Origin: Mycolicibacterium thermoresistibile
Lineage (GTDB): Bacteria > Actinomycetota > Actinomycetes > Mycobacteriales > Mycobacteriaceae
Reading direction: 5' to 3'
DNA length: 64,000 bases
NCBI RefSeq assembly: GCF_900187065.1
Contig: NZ_LT906483.1
Coordinates: forward strand, 620,001 to 684,000
The notes below the pieces were generated by a model that was given only the letters and a program-made list of their open reading frames with translations, had not been told where the DNA came from and did not search any database. Positions 53,138-61,086 of the stretch are shown in pieces. Each line of letters starts with the position of its first letter. Within the stretch, counting starts at the first letter, position 1. Position numbers and translations under genes: made by a program.

Positions 53138-54123
53138 CGCCGCACCCCCACCAGCGCCAGCGCCAGCAGCATCGCACCCAGCACCGCCGCGATCAACGGG
53201 GTTACCGGATGATCACCGGTCCCCGCGCCCGCCCCGCGGTGCGGCACCGCGGGTGGGGCGGCGAGGATCGCGTCCAGATGTGCGGCCACCGTGGCGGCGT
53301 CGGCGTCGGGAGGCACCGAGAAGTACTGTCCGCCGGTGGCGTCGACGACACCGCCCAACGGGTCCTCGCGACCACCGATCGCGATCGCGTTGACCTGCAC
53401 ACCGGCGTCGGCGGCCAACTCGGTCACCTGCTGATCGGTGAACAGCGCCGGTCGGTCGTCCGCGGGGTCGCCGAGCGTCGGCGGCCCCAGGTAGATCAGT
53501 GAGCGGCGGCGCGGTCCCGACTCGTCGGCGGACGGAAACCCGGTCAGGCACAACGCAAGCTGGTCATCGACGGTGGCTGCGTAGTCGGTGTAGGTGACCG
53601 CGGGTGCGAAGCCGGCGGCGGCGCTCGCGTCGCCGGCCGGGTCACCGGTTGTGGCCAGCTCACCGAAGCGGGCGGCTGCGAACTGGTGGTCGCGGGTCAG
53701 CGGGATCACCCGCCGATTCGGTGAGGTGAGCCCGATGCGCTGACCGCCGTCGCCGGTCGGGTGCTCGGCGAAGAAGCCGAAGAACGCACCGGTCACCCGC
53801 TGGGTCAGCGGCGCGGCGACGCACAACATGAGGTCGTCCGGGCCGTCGGAACCCGAGCCCGCCCCCGTCGGTTGCGCGGGCCGGGCGGCGGCCAGCACGG
53901 CCGCCCCGAACACCAGCACCAGCAGAGCGAGCGCGATGATCACCGCCAGCGACCGCACCCTGGCCACCCGGATGTACTCCGGCAGCCGGGTCAGCCGGCG
54001 GGTGTTGGCCAGCAGCACCGGTTCCGGGTGCTGCCTCTCCAGCGGCAGCAGCCACGCCGCCGCGACCACGGCGGCGAGGCCGAGCAGTCCGATGACCGCG
54101 ACGGGCCACCAACTCAGGACCAT
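53134..54123 (-). CDS. Second VWA-like membrane protein (MIDAS degenerate)
   Basis: Protein of 329 residues with an N-terminal hydrophobic helix (WWPVAVIGLLGLAAVVAAAWLLPL), a second helix (SLAVIIALALLVLVFGAAVLAAA), a VWA-like body and a C-terminal helix. Where the MIDAS DxSxS is expected, the strand reads LMLCVAAPLTQ, so the metal site is lost. The paired BatA/BatB-like arrangement with the following gene (which has an intact MIDAS) suggests division of labour. It overlaps the previous gene by 10 bases and the next by 4. Confidence 0.8.
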   Translation of the reverse strand: MVLSWWPVAVIGLLGLAAVVAAAWLLPLERQHPEPVLLANTRRLTRLPEYIRVARVRSLAVIIALALLVLVFGAAVLAAARPAQPTGAGSGSDGPDDLMLCVAAPLTQRVTGAFFGFFAEHPTGDGGQRIGLTSPNRRVIPLTRDHQFAAARFGELATTGDPAGDASAAAGFAPAVTYTDYAATVDDQLALCLTGFPSADESGPRRRSLIYLGPPTLGDPADDRPALFTDQQVTELAADAGVQVNAIAIGGREDPLGGVVDATGGQYFSVPPDADAATVAAHLDAILAAPPAVPHRGAGAGTGDHPVTPLIAAVLGAMLLALALVGVRR

Positions 54124-54587
54124 GTCCGCACCAACTCCTCGGCCTTCCGCCCGACGCTCGCCACGTCGACGCCGGGGGCGGCGGCGAATCGGGCCTCCTC
54201 GAGCTCGGCGAACAGCTCTGCGGCGTCGGCGAGTCCGGTTTCGGCCAGCTCGTCGAGCTGCAGATACTGGGCCGGGACGCCGGTGGCCTGGTGCAGGAAG
54301 CTGCGCAGCGTGCGGCTCAGCCGTGTCCCGGCCTCGGCAGCGGACAGCTCACCACGGCGGTGACCGTCGGTGACGGCGCGCACGGCGCGGCCGAACCGGC
54401 GCCGCAGCACCCGCGCATGCATATCGCGCAGCACCGGGATGCGGCGCAACCGCTGCGACGGCAGCGTCCACACCAGCGCCGCGGCGTACCAGAGGATCAG
54501 CACGGCGAGCAGGGCCAGCCCGATCCACAGCCACACCGTTGAATACGTCTCGGGCCCGCCGACGAAGCGCAACAGCTCATCGGGCAC
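54114..54587 (-). CDS. DUF4381-like small membrane protein of the MoxR operon
   Basis: Protein of 157 residues with one hydrophobic helix near residues 18-40 (VWLWIGLALLAVLILWYAAALVW) and a helical C-terminal part (SAAEAGTRLSRTLRSFLHQATGVPAQYLQLDELAETG). This is the layout of the DUF4381/DUF4129-type components between DUF58 and VWA genes. It overlaps the DUF58 gene by 11 bases. Function unknown; interaction with VWA partners is inferred. Confidence 0.75.
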   Translation of the reverse strand: MPDELLRFVGGPETYSTVWLWIGLALLAVLILWYAAALVWTLPSQRLRRIPVLRDMHARVLRRRFGRAVRAVTDGHRRGELSAAEAGTRLSRTLRSFLHQATGVPAQYLQLDELAETGLADAAELFAELEEARFAAAPGVDVASVGRKAEELVRTWS

Positions 54588-55449
54588 GGGCCAGCCTCTC
54601 GGTCAACGCCACCAGGTTGCGGCGGATCTCGGAGCTGCCGCCGATCACGGTGTACGGCACCCCGCACGTCGTCATGAATTCGTCGAGTCGGCGTACCCGG
54701 GCCTGTTCGGCGCGCCGGTACGCGTCGATCACCCGGGCGCCCAGGACGGCGCCGTTGAGGACGACATCGCCGGTGCCGACGTCGTAGCCGTCCTGCGCGG
54801 CCGCACCGGAACCGACGGCCGGCCGGTCGGCGACCATCGCCCACATCAGGTCGTGCCGGGCGGTCAACCGGGACAGCGTCGTCGCCAGCCGCTGTGTCGG
54901 CTCGGGTTCGTCGGACACCACGACCAGCAACATCTGATGCCGGTAATGCGTTGCGGCATAGTCGAGCTGACATATGACGTCGCTGCGTCCCGGGCGGCCA
55001 CACACCTGCTCGTGGTAGCGGTGCAGCATGCTCTCGAGGTGGCACTCCCCGCGGCCCGCGCGGATGTTCACACAACCGCGGACGTCGCCGTACACCATGC
55101 CGACCTGATCCGAGCGGCGCATGGTGATCAGCCCGAGCGCACCCATGATGTGAAGTGCGACATCGTGTTTGCGTTCCCCGCTGGGGGCGGACGCGGTCAT
55201 GTTGCGGCCGGCGTCGGCGACGATCAGCACCTTGTGGTGTTGCTCGGAGACGAACCGTTTGATCAGGATGTCGCCGGAGCGGGCCGACGCCTTCCAGTCG
55301 ATGTCGCGGACGTCGTCGCCGGGCACGTAGGGCCGCAGATCGTCGAATTCCATGCTGCGGGTGTGCAGCAACGCGTAACGGCCGCCCTCGAGCAGGCCGC
55401 GGACATCGGTGCCGAAGTGACGTTTGGCGGCGTCGAGGTATTTGCCCAC
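54577..55449 (-). CDS. DUF58 protein of the MoxR operon
   Basis: Protein of 290 residues in the DUF58 family, usually encoded directly after MoxR. The DUF58 motif FDDLRPYVPGDDVRDIDWKASARSGDILIKRF is at about residues 35-65, then a VWA-like fold with VLIVADAGRNMTASAPSG in place of a canonical MIDAS and VVSDEPEP later. No membrane helix. Its start lies 7 bases from the moxR stop. Confidence 0.9.
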   Translation of the reverse strand: MGKYLDAAKRHFGTDVRGLLEGGRYALLHTRSMEFDDLRPYVPGDDVRDIDWKASARSGDILIKRFVSEQHHKVLIVADAGRNMTASAPSGERKHDVALHIMGALGLITMRRSDQVGMVYGDVRGCVNIRAGRGECHLESMLHRYHEQVCGRPGRSDVICQLDYAATHYRHQMLLVVVSDEPEPTQRLATTLSRLTARHDLMWAMVADRPAVGSGAAAQDGYDVGTGDVVLNGAVLGARVIDAYRRAEQARVRRLDEFMTTCGVPYTVIGGSSEIRRNLVALTERLARAR

Positions 55450-55456
55450 GGCGGCC

Positions 55457-56452
55457 TCAGGGCACCCGCACCGCTTTGCGGACCGCGTCGATGACCACTT
55501 CGGGGGTGACGCCGGCGCTGGCCGCCTCGAAACCGAGGATCAGCCGGTGCCGCAGCACCCGGTGCGACAGCCCGGCGATGTCCTCGGGCAGCACGTGATC
55601 GCGGCCGGACAGCAGCGCCAGCGCGCGGGCGGCCTTGGCGAACGCGATGGTGGCGCGGGGGCTGGCGCCGTACTCGACCAGCCGGGCCAGCTGCCGGGGC
55701 AGGTAGCGCTCGGGTTCGCGGGTGGCGGCCACCAGGGTGCTGGCGTAGTGCATCAGCGCGCGGTCCATGTGCACGGTGCGCACGATCTGCTGCAGCCGGC
55801 GGATGTCGTCCAGTGTCACCACCGGTGGGGTGTGGCGGTCGTACAGGCCGGCGTCCATCCGGGTGAGGACCTCCACCTCCTCGTCGGGGGAGGGGTAGCG
55901 CACGATCTCCTTGAGCATGAACCGGTCGGTCTGGGCCTCCGACAGCGGATAGGTGCCCTCCTGGTCGACGGGATTCTGGGTGGCGATGACCAGGAACGGC
56001 TCCGGGATCGGATAGACCGTGCCGGCGATGGTGGTCTGGCGTTCCTCCATCGCCTCCAACATCGCGCTCTGCGTCTTGGCGCTGGAGCGGTTGATCTCGT
56101 CGAGCAACACGATGTTGGTGTGCACCGGGCCGAGCCGGGTGACGAACGCGTTCGTCGCGGCGTCGTACACCTGGGTGCCGATGATGTCGCTGGGCAGCAG
56201 GTCGGGGGTGCACTGGATGCGCTGGAAACCGCCGTGGATGGTGTCGGCGATCACCCGGGCGGCGGTGGTCTTGGCCAGCCCGGGCACGCTCTCCAGCAGG
56301 ATGTGGCCGCCGGCCAGCAGGCTGATCAGCAGCGATTCGCGCAGGTCGTGCTGGCCGACCACCTTCTGGGAGAACGCCGCGGACACCGCGTCCACGATGC
56401 GCCGGGCCTCCTCGAGGTCCTCGCGGTTCAGTTGGAGTCGTGCTGCGGTCAT
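55457..56452 (-). CDS. MoxR-family AAA+ ATPase
   Basis: AAA+ chaperone-type ATPase of 331 residues. Walker A is the MoxR-type LLESVPGLAKTTAAR (about residue 55), Walker B IVLLDEINRSSAKTQSAMLEAMEE, sensor 1 LVIATQNPVDQEGTYPLSEAQTDRF, and the lid domain contains PRATIAFAKAARALALL. MoxR ATPases act with VWA proteins to mature or insert protein complexes. ATG at 56452 is about 12 bases after a 20-base perfect palindrome. The operon order is moxR, DUF58, DUF4381-like, VWA, VWA, TPR. It sits where M. tuberculosis has PE_PGRS6/fabH. Confidence 0.94.
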   Translation of the reverse strand: MTAARLQLNREDLEEARRIVDAVSAAFSQKVVGQHDLRESLLISLLAGGHILLESVPGLAKTTAARVIADTIHGGFQRIQCTPDLLPSDIIGTQVYDAATNAFVTRLGPVHTNIVLLDEINRSSAKTQSAMLEAMEERQTTIAGTVYPIPEPFLVIATQNPVDQEGTYPLSEAQTDRFMLKEIVRYPSPDEEVEVLTRMDAGLYDRHTPPVVTLDDIRRLQQIVRTVHMDRALMHYASTLVAATREPERYLPRQLARLVEYGASPRATIAFAKAARALALLSGRDHVLPEDIAGLSHRVLRHRLILGFEAASAGVTPEVVIDAVRKAVRVP

Positions 56453-56464
56453 GCATGCCTTTCG

Positions 56465-56484
56465 CCCGTGTCGAGCGACACGGG
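56465..56484. promoter_or_regulatory. Perfect palindrome upstream of moxR
   Basis: CCCGTGTCG (56465-56473), two-base spacer, CGACACGGG (56476-56484): nine-base arms, directly before the moxR start on the minus strand. A second palindrome CGGGTACCCG (56481-56490) overlaps it. Candidate operator or 5' hairpin; it is also 80 bases beyond the menA stop, so it could terminate menA. Confidence 0.5.
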
Positions 56485-56563
56485 TACCCGTTCTCCGCCG
56501 AGCAGACCCAAACTCGCACGCGAACCCGGCCGACCAGGCGATTGTGTGCCTGTTCGCGGGTGT

Positions 56564-57433
56564 CTAACCCAGCGCCAGCGCGGTGCCGACCGCGATCGAC
56601 CACACCAGCATGGTCAGGCCGGTGTCCCGCAGCACCGGGATCAGCGCCGCGCCGCCGCTACCCGCGCGCACCGGCCGCGCCGCCCGCACCGCCAACGGCA
56701 GCGCCACCAGCCCGGCCAGGCACCACGGGGTCGCCAGCGCCAACACCGGAGTCGCCAGCAGGGCCACCGCCACCAGCGCCTGATACAGCAGCCGGGTCCG
56801 CGCGTCGCCGAGCCGCACCGCCAGGGTGATCTTGCCGGACTCACGGTCGGTGGGGATGTCGCGCAGATTGTTGGCGACCAGCACCGCCGACGACAGAGAG
56901 CCCATCGCCACCGCGGCCACCGCGCCGACCCAGTCGATGCGCAGCGCCTGGGTGTACTGGGTGCCCAGCACGGCGACCAGTCCGAAGAACACGAACACCG
57001 CGACCTCGCCCAGCCCGCGGTAGCCGTAGGGTTTCGACCCGCCGGTGTACAGCCAGGCCCCGGCGATGCAGACCGCGCCGACCGCGATCAGCCAGGGGGC
57101 GCTGACCAGCGCCAGCGCCACACCGGCGACGGCCCCGATCGCCAGGCTCACCACCGCGGCGGTCAGCACCGCGCGCGGGGTGGCCAGCCGCGAACCGACC
57201 AGCCGCACCGGTCCGGACCGCACATCGTCGGTGCCGCGCACGCCGTCGGAGTAGTCGTTGGCGTAGTTGACGCCGATGATCAGTGCCACCGCGACGGCCA
57301 ACGCCAGCAGCGCCTTCCACCACACCGCGGCGCCGAGCCAGGCGGCGGCGCCGGTGCCGGCGATGACCGGGGCGACGGCGTTGGGCAGCGTCCGGGGACG
57401 GGCGCCTTCGATCCACTGCGCGAGACTGGCCAC
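56564..57433 (-). CDS. menA: 1,4-dihydroxy-2-naphthoate polyprenyltransferase
   Basis: Membrane prenyltransferase that attaches the isoprenoid side chain to 1,4-dihydroxy-2-naphthoate in menaquinone synthesis. The 289-residue UbiA-family protein has nine or so hydrophobic helices, the first Asp-rich motif NYANDYSDG (about residue 58-66) and the second [19 protein letters not shown] (about 190-205). [13 protein letters not shown] near the N-terminus is typical. Start ATG at 57433 inferred from the family. It is divergent from the methylthioadenosine phosphorylase gene (56-base gap); menE and menB are 5-7 kb on. Confidence 0.94.
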   Translation of the reverse strand: MASLAQWIEGARPRTLPNAVAPVIAGTGAAAWLGAAVWWKALLALAVAVALIIGVNYANDYSDGVRGTDDVRSGPVRLVGSRLATPRAVLTAAVVSLAIGAVAGVALALVSAPWLIAVGAVCIAGAWLYTGGSKPYGYRGLGEVAVFVFFGLVAVLGTQYTQALRIDWVGAVAAVAMGSLSSAVLVANNLRDIPTDRESGKITLAVRLGDARTRLLYQALVAVALLATPVLALATPWCLAGLVALPLAVRAARPVRAGSGGAALIPVLRDTGLTMLVWSIAVGTALALG

Positions 57434-57489
57434 CCGATCATCCTCGCACCGGCGATTCCGCCGGCGGTGCCGTGGCCGACAATGGGCCC

Positions 57490-58266
57490 ATGCTCGCAGT
57501 GATCGGCGGCAGCGGCTTCTACTCGTTCTTCGGGCCCGACGCGCGCACCGTCACCCCGGACACCCCCTACGGCGCGCCGAGTGGGCCGATCACCATCGGT
57601 CGGGTCGGCCAGCACGAGGTGGCGTTCCTGCCCCGGCACGGTGTCGACCACGAGTACTCACCCCACACCGTGCCGTACCGGGCCAACATGTGGGCGTTGC
57701 GGGCGCTGGGTGTGCGCCGGGTGTTCGCCCCGTGCGCGGTGGGCAGCCTGACGCCCGACCTCGGCCCCGGGTCGGTGGTGGTGCCCGATCAACTGGTCGA
57801 CCGCACCGCCGGGCGGGCCGACACCTACTTCGACTCCGGCGGCATCCACGTGAGCTTCGCCGACCCGTACTGCCCGGAGTTGCGGGCGATCGCCGCGCGG
57901 CAGCCCGGTGTGGTCGACGGCGGCACCATGGTGGTCATCCAGGGGCCGCGGTTCTCGACCCGCGCCGAAAGCCGGTGGTACGCCGATCAGGGTTTCACGC
58001 TGATCAACATGACCGGCCATCCGGAGGCCGTGCTCGCCCGGGAACTCGAGATGTGTTACGCCGCAATCGCGTTGGTCACCGACCTGGACGCCGGAGTGGA
58101 ATCCGGAAGCGGGGTGCGGGCCGTTGACGTGTTCGCCGAGTTCCGGCGCAACATGGAACCGTTCAAGAAGCTCGTGCACGAGGCGCTCGATCAGGTCCCC
58201 GGCGAACGCACCTGCCGGCACTGTCTGGCGCACGACGGCGTCAAGCTGCCGTTCGAGCTGCCGTGA
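57490..58266 (+). CDS. mtnP: S-methyl-5'-thioadenosine phosphorylase (Rv0535-like)
   Basis: Phosphorolysis of methylthioadenosine (or purine nucleosides) to base and sugar phosphate; cytosolic. The 258-residue protein starts [15 protein letters not shown], with [35 protein letters not shown], the phosphate/substrate region [21 protein letters not shown] and [32 protein letters not shown], characteristic of class I nucleoside phosphorylases of the MTAP branch. ATG at 57490. Its stop overlaps the hydrolase GTG by 4 bases. Known as pnp in older annotation of Rv0535; MTAP function has been shown for the M. tuberculosis protein. Confidence 0.94.
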   Translation: MLAVIGGSGFYSFFGPDARTVTPDTPYGAPSGPITIGRVGQHEVAFLPRHGVDHEYSPHTVPYRANMWALRALGVRRVFAPCAVGSLTPDLGPGSVVVPDQLVDRTAGRADTYFDSGGIHVSFADPYCPELRAIAARQPGVVDGGTMVVIQGPRFSTRAESRWYADQGFTLINMTGHPEAVLARELEMCYAAIALVTDLDAGVESGSGVRAVDVFAEFRRNMEPFKKLVHEALDQVPGERTCRHCLAHDGVKLPFELP

Positions 58267-59087
58267 CCAGACGCATGGTGGTTATCGTTGCCGTTGTGGC
58301 GACCGGTGTGCTCGGGCTGCTGTGGTCCCAGCAGCGTCGATTGATCTACTTCCCCTCGCCCGGACCCGTGCCGTCCGCCACCACGGTGTCGGTGGATGCG
58401 CGCGATGTCGTGCTGCGGACCGCCGACGGGCTGGAGCTGGGTGCCTGGTATTTCCCGGCCCCCGGCGGCCGGCCGTCCCCGGCGGTGCTGGTCAGCAACG
58501 GCAACGGCGGTGACCGGTCCGGGCGGGTGGCGCTGGCGGTGAGCCTGCGGCGGCTCGGCATGGCCGTGCTGCTGTTCGACTACCGCGGATACGGCGGCAA
58601 CCCGGGACGACCCAGTGAGGAGGGGCTGGCCCTCGACATCCGCGCCGCCCACGACTGGCTTCGCGAACAGCCTGATGTGGACCCCGCCCGGATGGTGTAC
58701 TTCGGTGAATCCCTCGGTGCCGCAGTCGCTCTCGAACTGGCGGTGGAGCGGCCGCCGGCGGCGCTGGTGCTGCGCTCGCCGTTCACGTCGCTGGCGGACG
58801 TGGCGCGGGTGCACTACCCGTGGCTGCCGGCGCGGTGGCTGCTGCTGGACCGCTACCCGTCGATCGACCGCATCGGCTCGCTGCGCGCACCGCTGCTGAT
58901 CGTTGCCGGCGACCGCGACGACATCGTTCCGGAGTCGCAGAGCCGGCGGCTGTTCGACGCCGCGCCGGAGCCCAAACGCTATGTGCTGGTCCCGGACGCC
59001 GGGCACAACGACCTCACCCTGCTGGCCGGCCGGCAGATGATCGGCGCCATCGAGGAGTTCCTCGCGCCGATCCTGCACACCGCGTGA
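58263..59087 (+). CDS. Membrane-anchored alpha/beta hydrolase (ABHD13/17-like)
   Basis: Protein of 274 residues. An N-terminal hydrophobic segment (MVVIVAVVATGVLGLLW) acts as signal anchor, followed by the YFPSPGPVP linker and an alpha/beta hydrolase fold: FDYRGYGGNPGRPSEEG (oxyanion region), nucleophile Ser in MVYFGESLGAAVALEL (GESLG), the acid in VAGDRDDIVP and His in PDAGHNDLTLL. This fits the ABHD13/17-like serine hydrolases. GTG at 58263 overlaps the phosphorylase stop (GTGA). Lipid or peptide ester substrate likely but unknown. Confidence 0.85.
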   Translation: MTRRMVVIVAVVATGVLGLLWSQQRRLIYFPSPGPVPSATTVSVDARDVVLRTADGLELGAWYFPAPGGRPSPAVLVSNGNGGDRSGRVALAVSLRRLGMAVLLFDYRGYGGNPGRPSEEGLALDIRAAHDWLREQPDVDPARMVYFGESLGAAVALELAVERPPAALVLRSPFTSLADVARVHYPWLPARWLLLDRYPSIDRIGSLRAPLLIVAGDRDDIVPESQSRRLFDAAPEPKRYVLVPDAGHNDLTLLAGRQMIGAIEEFLAPILHTA

Positions 59088-59110
59088 CACCGATCCGCAC
59101 CCCCGCCCCC

Positions 59111-59168
59111 GCGAACGTGTATTCCGCGCGGTCCGAGGGCCGGTTTTCCGCACGGAATGCACGTTCGC
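59111..59168. repeat. Long imperfect inverted repeat in an intergenic gap
   Basis: GCGAACGTGTATTCCG (59111-59126) and CGGAATGCACGTTCGC (59153-59168) pair over 16 bases with a single mismatch, 26-base loop. It resembles the GAACGTGC/GCACGTTC-type extragenic palindromes found in mycobacterial genomes. The gap (59088-59251) has no gene. Confidence 0.8.
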
Positions 59169-59251
59169 CGTTCCCGGGACGGCGGTGGACGGCGCCCGCC
59201 GATCCGCACCCCCGGTCGCGACTCGACAGGTGTCAGGTTGATACTTGCGGT

Positions 59252-60382
59252 ATGACTTCGGCCCTGTGTGAGCAGTTCGGTATCGACTTTCCGCTCTTCG
59301 CGTTCAGCCACTGCCGCGACGTGGTGGCGGCGGTCACCAATGCCGGTGGCTTCGGTGTGCTCGGCGCCACCGCCTACACCCCCGAACAGCTGGACCGCGA
59401 GCTCAGCTGGATCGACGAACAGGTCAACGGCAAACCGTACGGGGCGGACATCATCGTGCCCGCGAAGTTCGAGGGCAAGGGCGAGAAGGATGTCACGGCC
59501 CAGAAGCTCGCCGACCGGATCCCGCAGCAGTACCGCGACTTCATCAACGAACTGCTCGCGGCCCACGACATCGAGCCCGAACCGAAGCCGAAGCTGGGCG
59601 GTACCTCGCTGTCCGGGGACACCGGCAAGGAGCTGCTCGAGGTGGCGATGAGCCACCCCATCAAGCTGATCGCCAACGCGCTGGGGGTGCCGCCGGACTA
59701 CATGCTCGAGGCCGGCCGCGAACACGGTGTTCCGGTTGCCGCACTGGTCGGGGCCCGCGAGCATGCCGTCAAGCAGGTCCGGGCCGGGGTCGATCTGATC
59801 ATCGCGCAGGGCACCGAGGCCGGCGGCCACACCGGCGAGGTGACGACGATGGTGCTGATCCCCGAGGTCATCGAGGCCATCGAGGCCGAAGGGGCGAACG
59901 TGCCGGTGCTGGCGGCGGGCGGCATCGTCACCGGCCGGCAGATGGCGGCGGCGGTCGCCATGGGCGCCGCGGGCGCGTGGACCGGTTCGGTGTGGCTCAC
60001 CACCGAGGAGGCCGAGACCGCCCCCTACACCGTGCAGAAGCTGCTGGCGGCGAGTTCGCGGGACACCATCCGCTCGGCCGGGCGCACCGGCAAGCCGTCG
60101 CGGCAGCTCAAGTCGGCCTGGACCGAGGCGTGGCTGCCGTCCGACGGTGGGCGTCAGCCGCTGCCGCTGCCGTTGCAGTCGATGATCAGCGAACCGGTGC
60201 TGCGCCGCATCGACGCGCTCGCCGCCCAGGGGCACAAGGGCGCCCAGCAGTTGGCGACCTACTTCGTCGGTCAGGGCGTCGGCCTGATGAACAAGGTGAA
60301 ACCGGCCCGCGAAGTGGTACGCGAATTCATCGAGGACTACCTGGCCGCCACCGAACGGTTGAGCAACTCCCTACCCAGCTGA
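59252..60382 (+). CDS. Nitronate monooxygenase (2-nitropropane dioxygenase)-like flavoprotein
   Basis: FMN-binding TIM-barrel flavoprotein of 376 residues. N-terminal IDFPLFAFSHCRDVVAAVTNAGGFGVLGA is the class signature, followed by an unusual long insertion (about 60-115, including KFEGKGEKDVTAQKLADRIPQQYRDF) and the core IAQGTEAGGHTGEVTTMVLIPEV with the catalytic His (GGHTG), then VPVLAAGGIVTGRQMAAAVAMGA (phosphate-binding). It detoxifies nitronates or acts as a reductase in related actinobacteria; substrate unknown. ATG at 59252 is used. No clear promoter other than a TTGATACT stretch right before it. Confidence 0.87.
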   Translation: MTSALCEQFGIDFPLFAFSHCRDVVAAVTNAGGFGVLGATAYTPEQLDRELSWIDEQVNGKPYGADIIVPAKFEGKGEKDVTAQKLADRIPQQYRDFINELLAAHDIEPEPKPKLGGTSLSGDTGKELLEVAMSHPIKLIANALGVPPDYMLEAGREHGVPVAALVGAREHAVKQVRAGVDLIIAQGTEAGGHTGEVTTMVLIPEVIEAIEAEGANVPVLAAGGIVTGRQMAAAVAMGAAGAWTGSVWLTTEEAETAPYTVQKLLAASSRDTIRSAGRTGKPSRQLKSAWTEAWLPSDGGRQPLPLPLQSMISEPVLRRIDALAAQGHKGAQQLATYFVGQGVGLMNKVKPAREVVREFIEDYLAATERLSNSLPS

Positions 60383-60426
60383 CCGGCGCCCGGCCGGTCC
60401 GGTATCGCGATCGTGGTGGCGTCGAT

Positions 60427-60942
60427 TCAGCCGGTGGTGTCGTCACCCGAATCGTCACCGGAATCGCCGAATGTGTCCTCGGGCGCGTCATCGGTGGGTG
60501 GATCGATGCTCTCGGGATCGTCGCCGGCACCGTGGTTCGGGTTGGTGCAGATGGTGCCTTCACACGGGACGTAGGTGTTGCTGCCGTCCGGACTCAGGAT
60601 GGCGTTGGGGCCGACGTAACTGCCCGCCGGGCACCCCGGATCCTCGTTTCGGGCGCAGTACTCCCGGGTCAGATTGTTGCCGGTGGAGCCGTCCGCCCCG
60701 ACCGGCCCGCCGTGCACCGGCTGGCCTTCGTCATCCCAGTGGCCTCGCGGTGCTTCGGCTCCGGACCCCGATCCGCTGCCGTCGCGGTGCTGCTCCTGGT
60801 GGTGGTCGCCGGTCGGTGCGGAGCTGGTGGTCGTCGGGCTTTCGGTGCCGGTGTCCGAACTGCACGCCAACACCAGCAGCGGTGCCACACCGCAGCCGAT
60901 GACCCCCGCCACGATCCGGTGGACCACGCGGTGGATTCGCAT
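60427..60942 (-). CDS. Lipoprotein of unknown function
   Basis: Protein of 171 residues. The ATG at 60942 (GGGAGG six bases upstream) gives MRIHRVVHRIVAGVIGCGVAPLLVLACSSDTG: a signal core and the lipobox LVLAC. The mature part is a Ser/Thr-rich spacer, then His/Asp/Gly-rich sequence and a Cys-containing core (EYCARNEDPGCPAGSYVGPNAILS, YVPCEGTICTNPNHG) with four cysteines that could form two disulfides, and an acidic tail. I do not recognise the family. A 12-base direct repeat lies just upstream. Confidence 0.72.
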   Translation of the reverse strand: MRIHRVVHRIVAGVIGCGVAPLLVLACSSDTGTESPTTTSSAPTGDHHQEQHRDGSGSGSGAEAPRGHWDDEGQPVHGGPVGADGSTGNNLTREYCARNEDPGCPAGSYVGPNAILSPDGSNTYVPCEGTICTNPNHGAGDDPESIDPPTDDAPEDTFGDSGDDSGDDTTG

Positions 60943-60954
60943 GCTCACCTCCCT

Positions 60955-60983
60955 GGGTCCAGAGTGCCTAGGGGTCCAGAGTG
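60955..60983. promoter_or_regulatory. Direct repeat upstream of the lipoprotein gene
   Basis: GGGTCCAGAGTG occurs at 60955-60966 and 60972-60983 (17-base period), separated by CCTAG(G). The minus-strand -10-like TACACT lies at 60980-60985. Possible repressor site or duplicated element. Confidence 0.4.
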
Positions 60984-61086
60984 TAGGTGCGCAGCGCACC
61001 GCGCAGGCAGGTTTTCCGAAGTTCGGCGAAAAGCGCTGTCCCGCAGCATGATCGCAGCCCTGCGGCAGCGGTCGGGTGGCACGATG

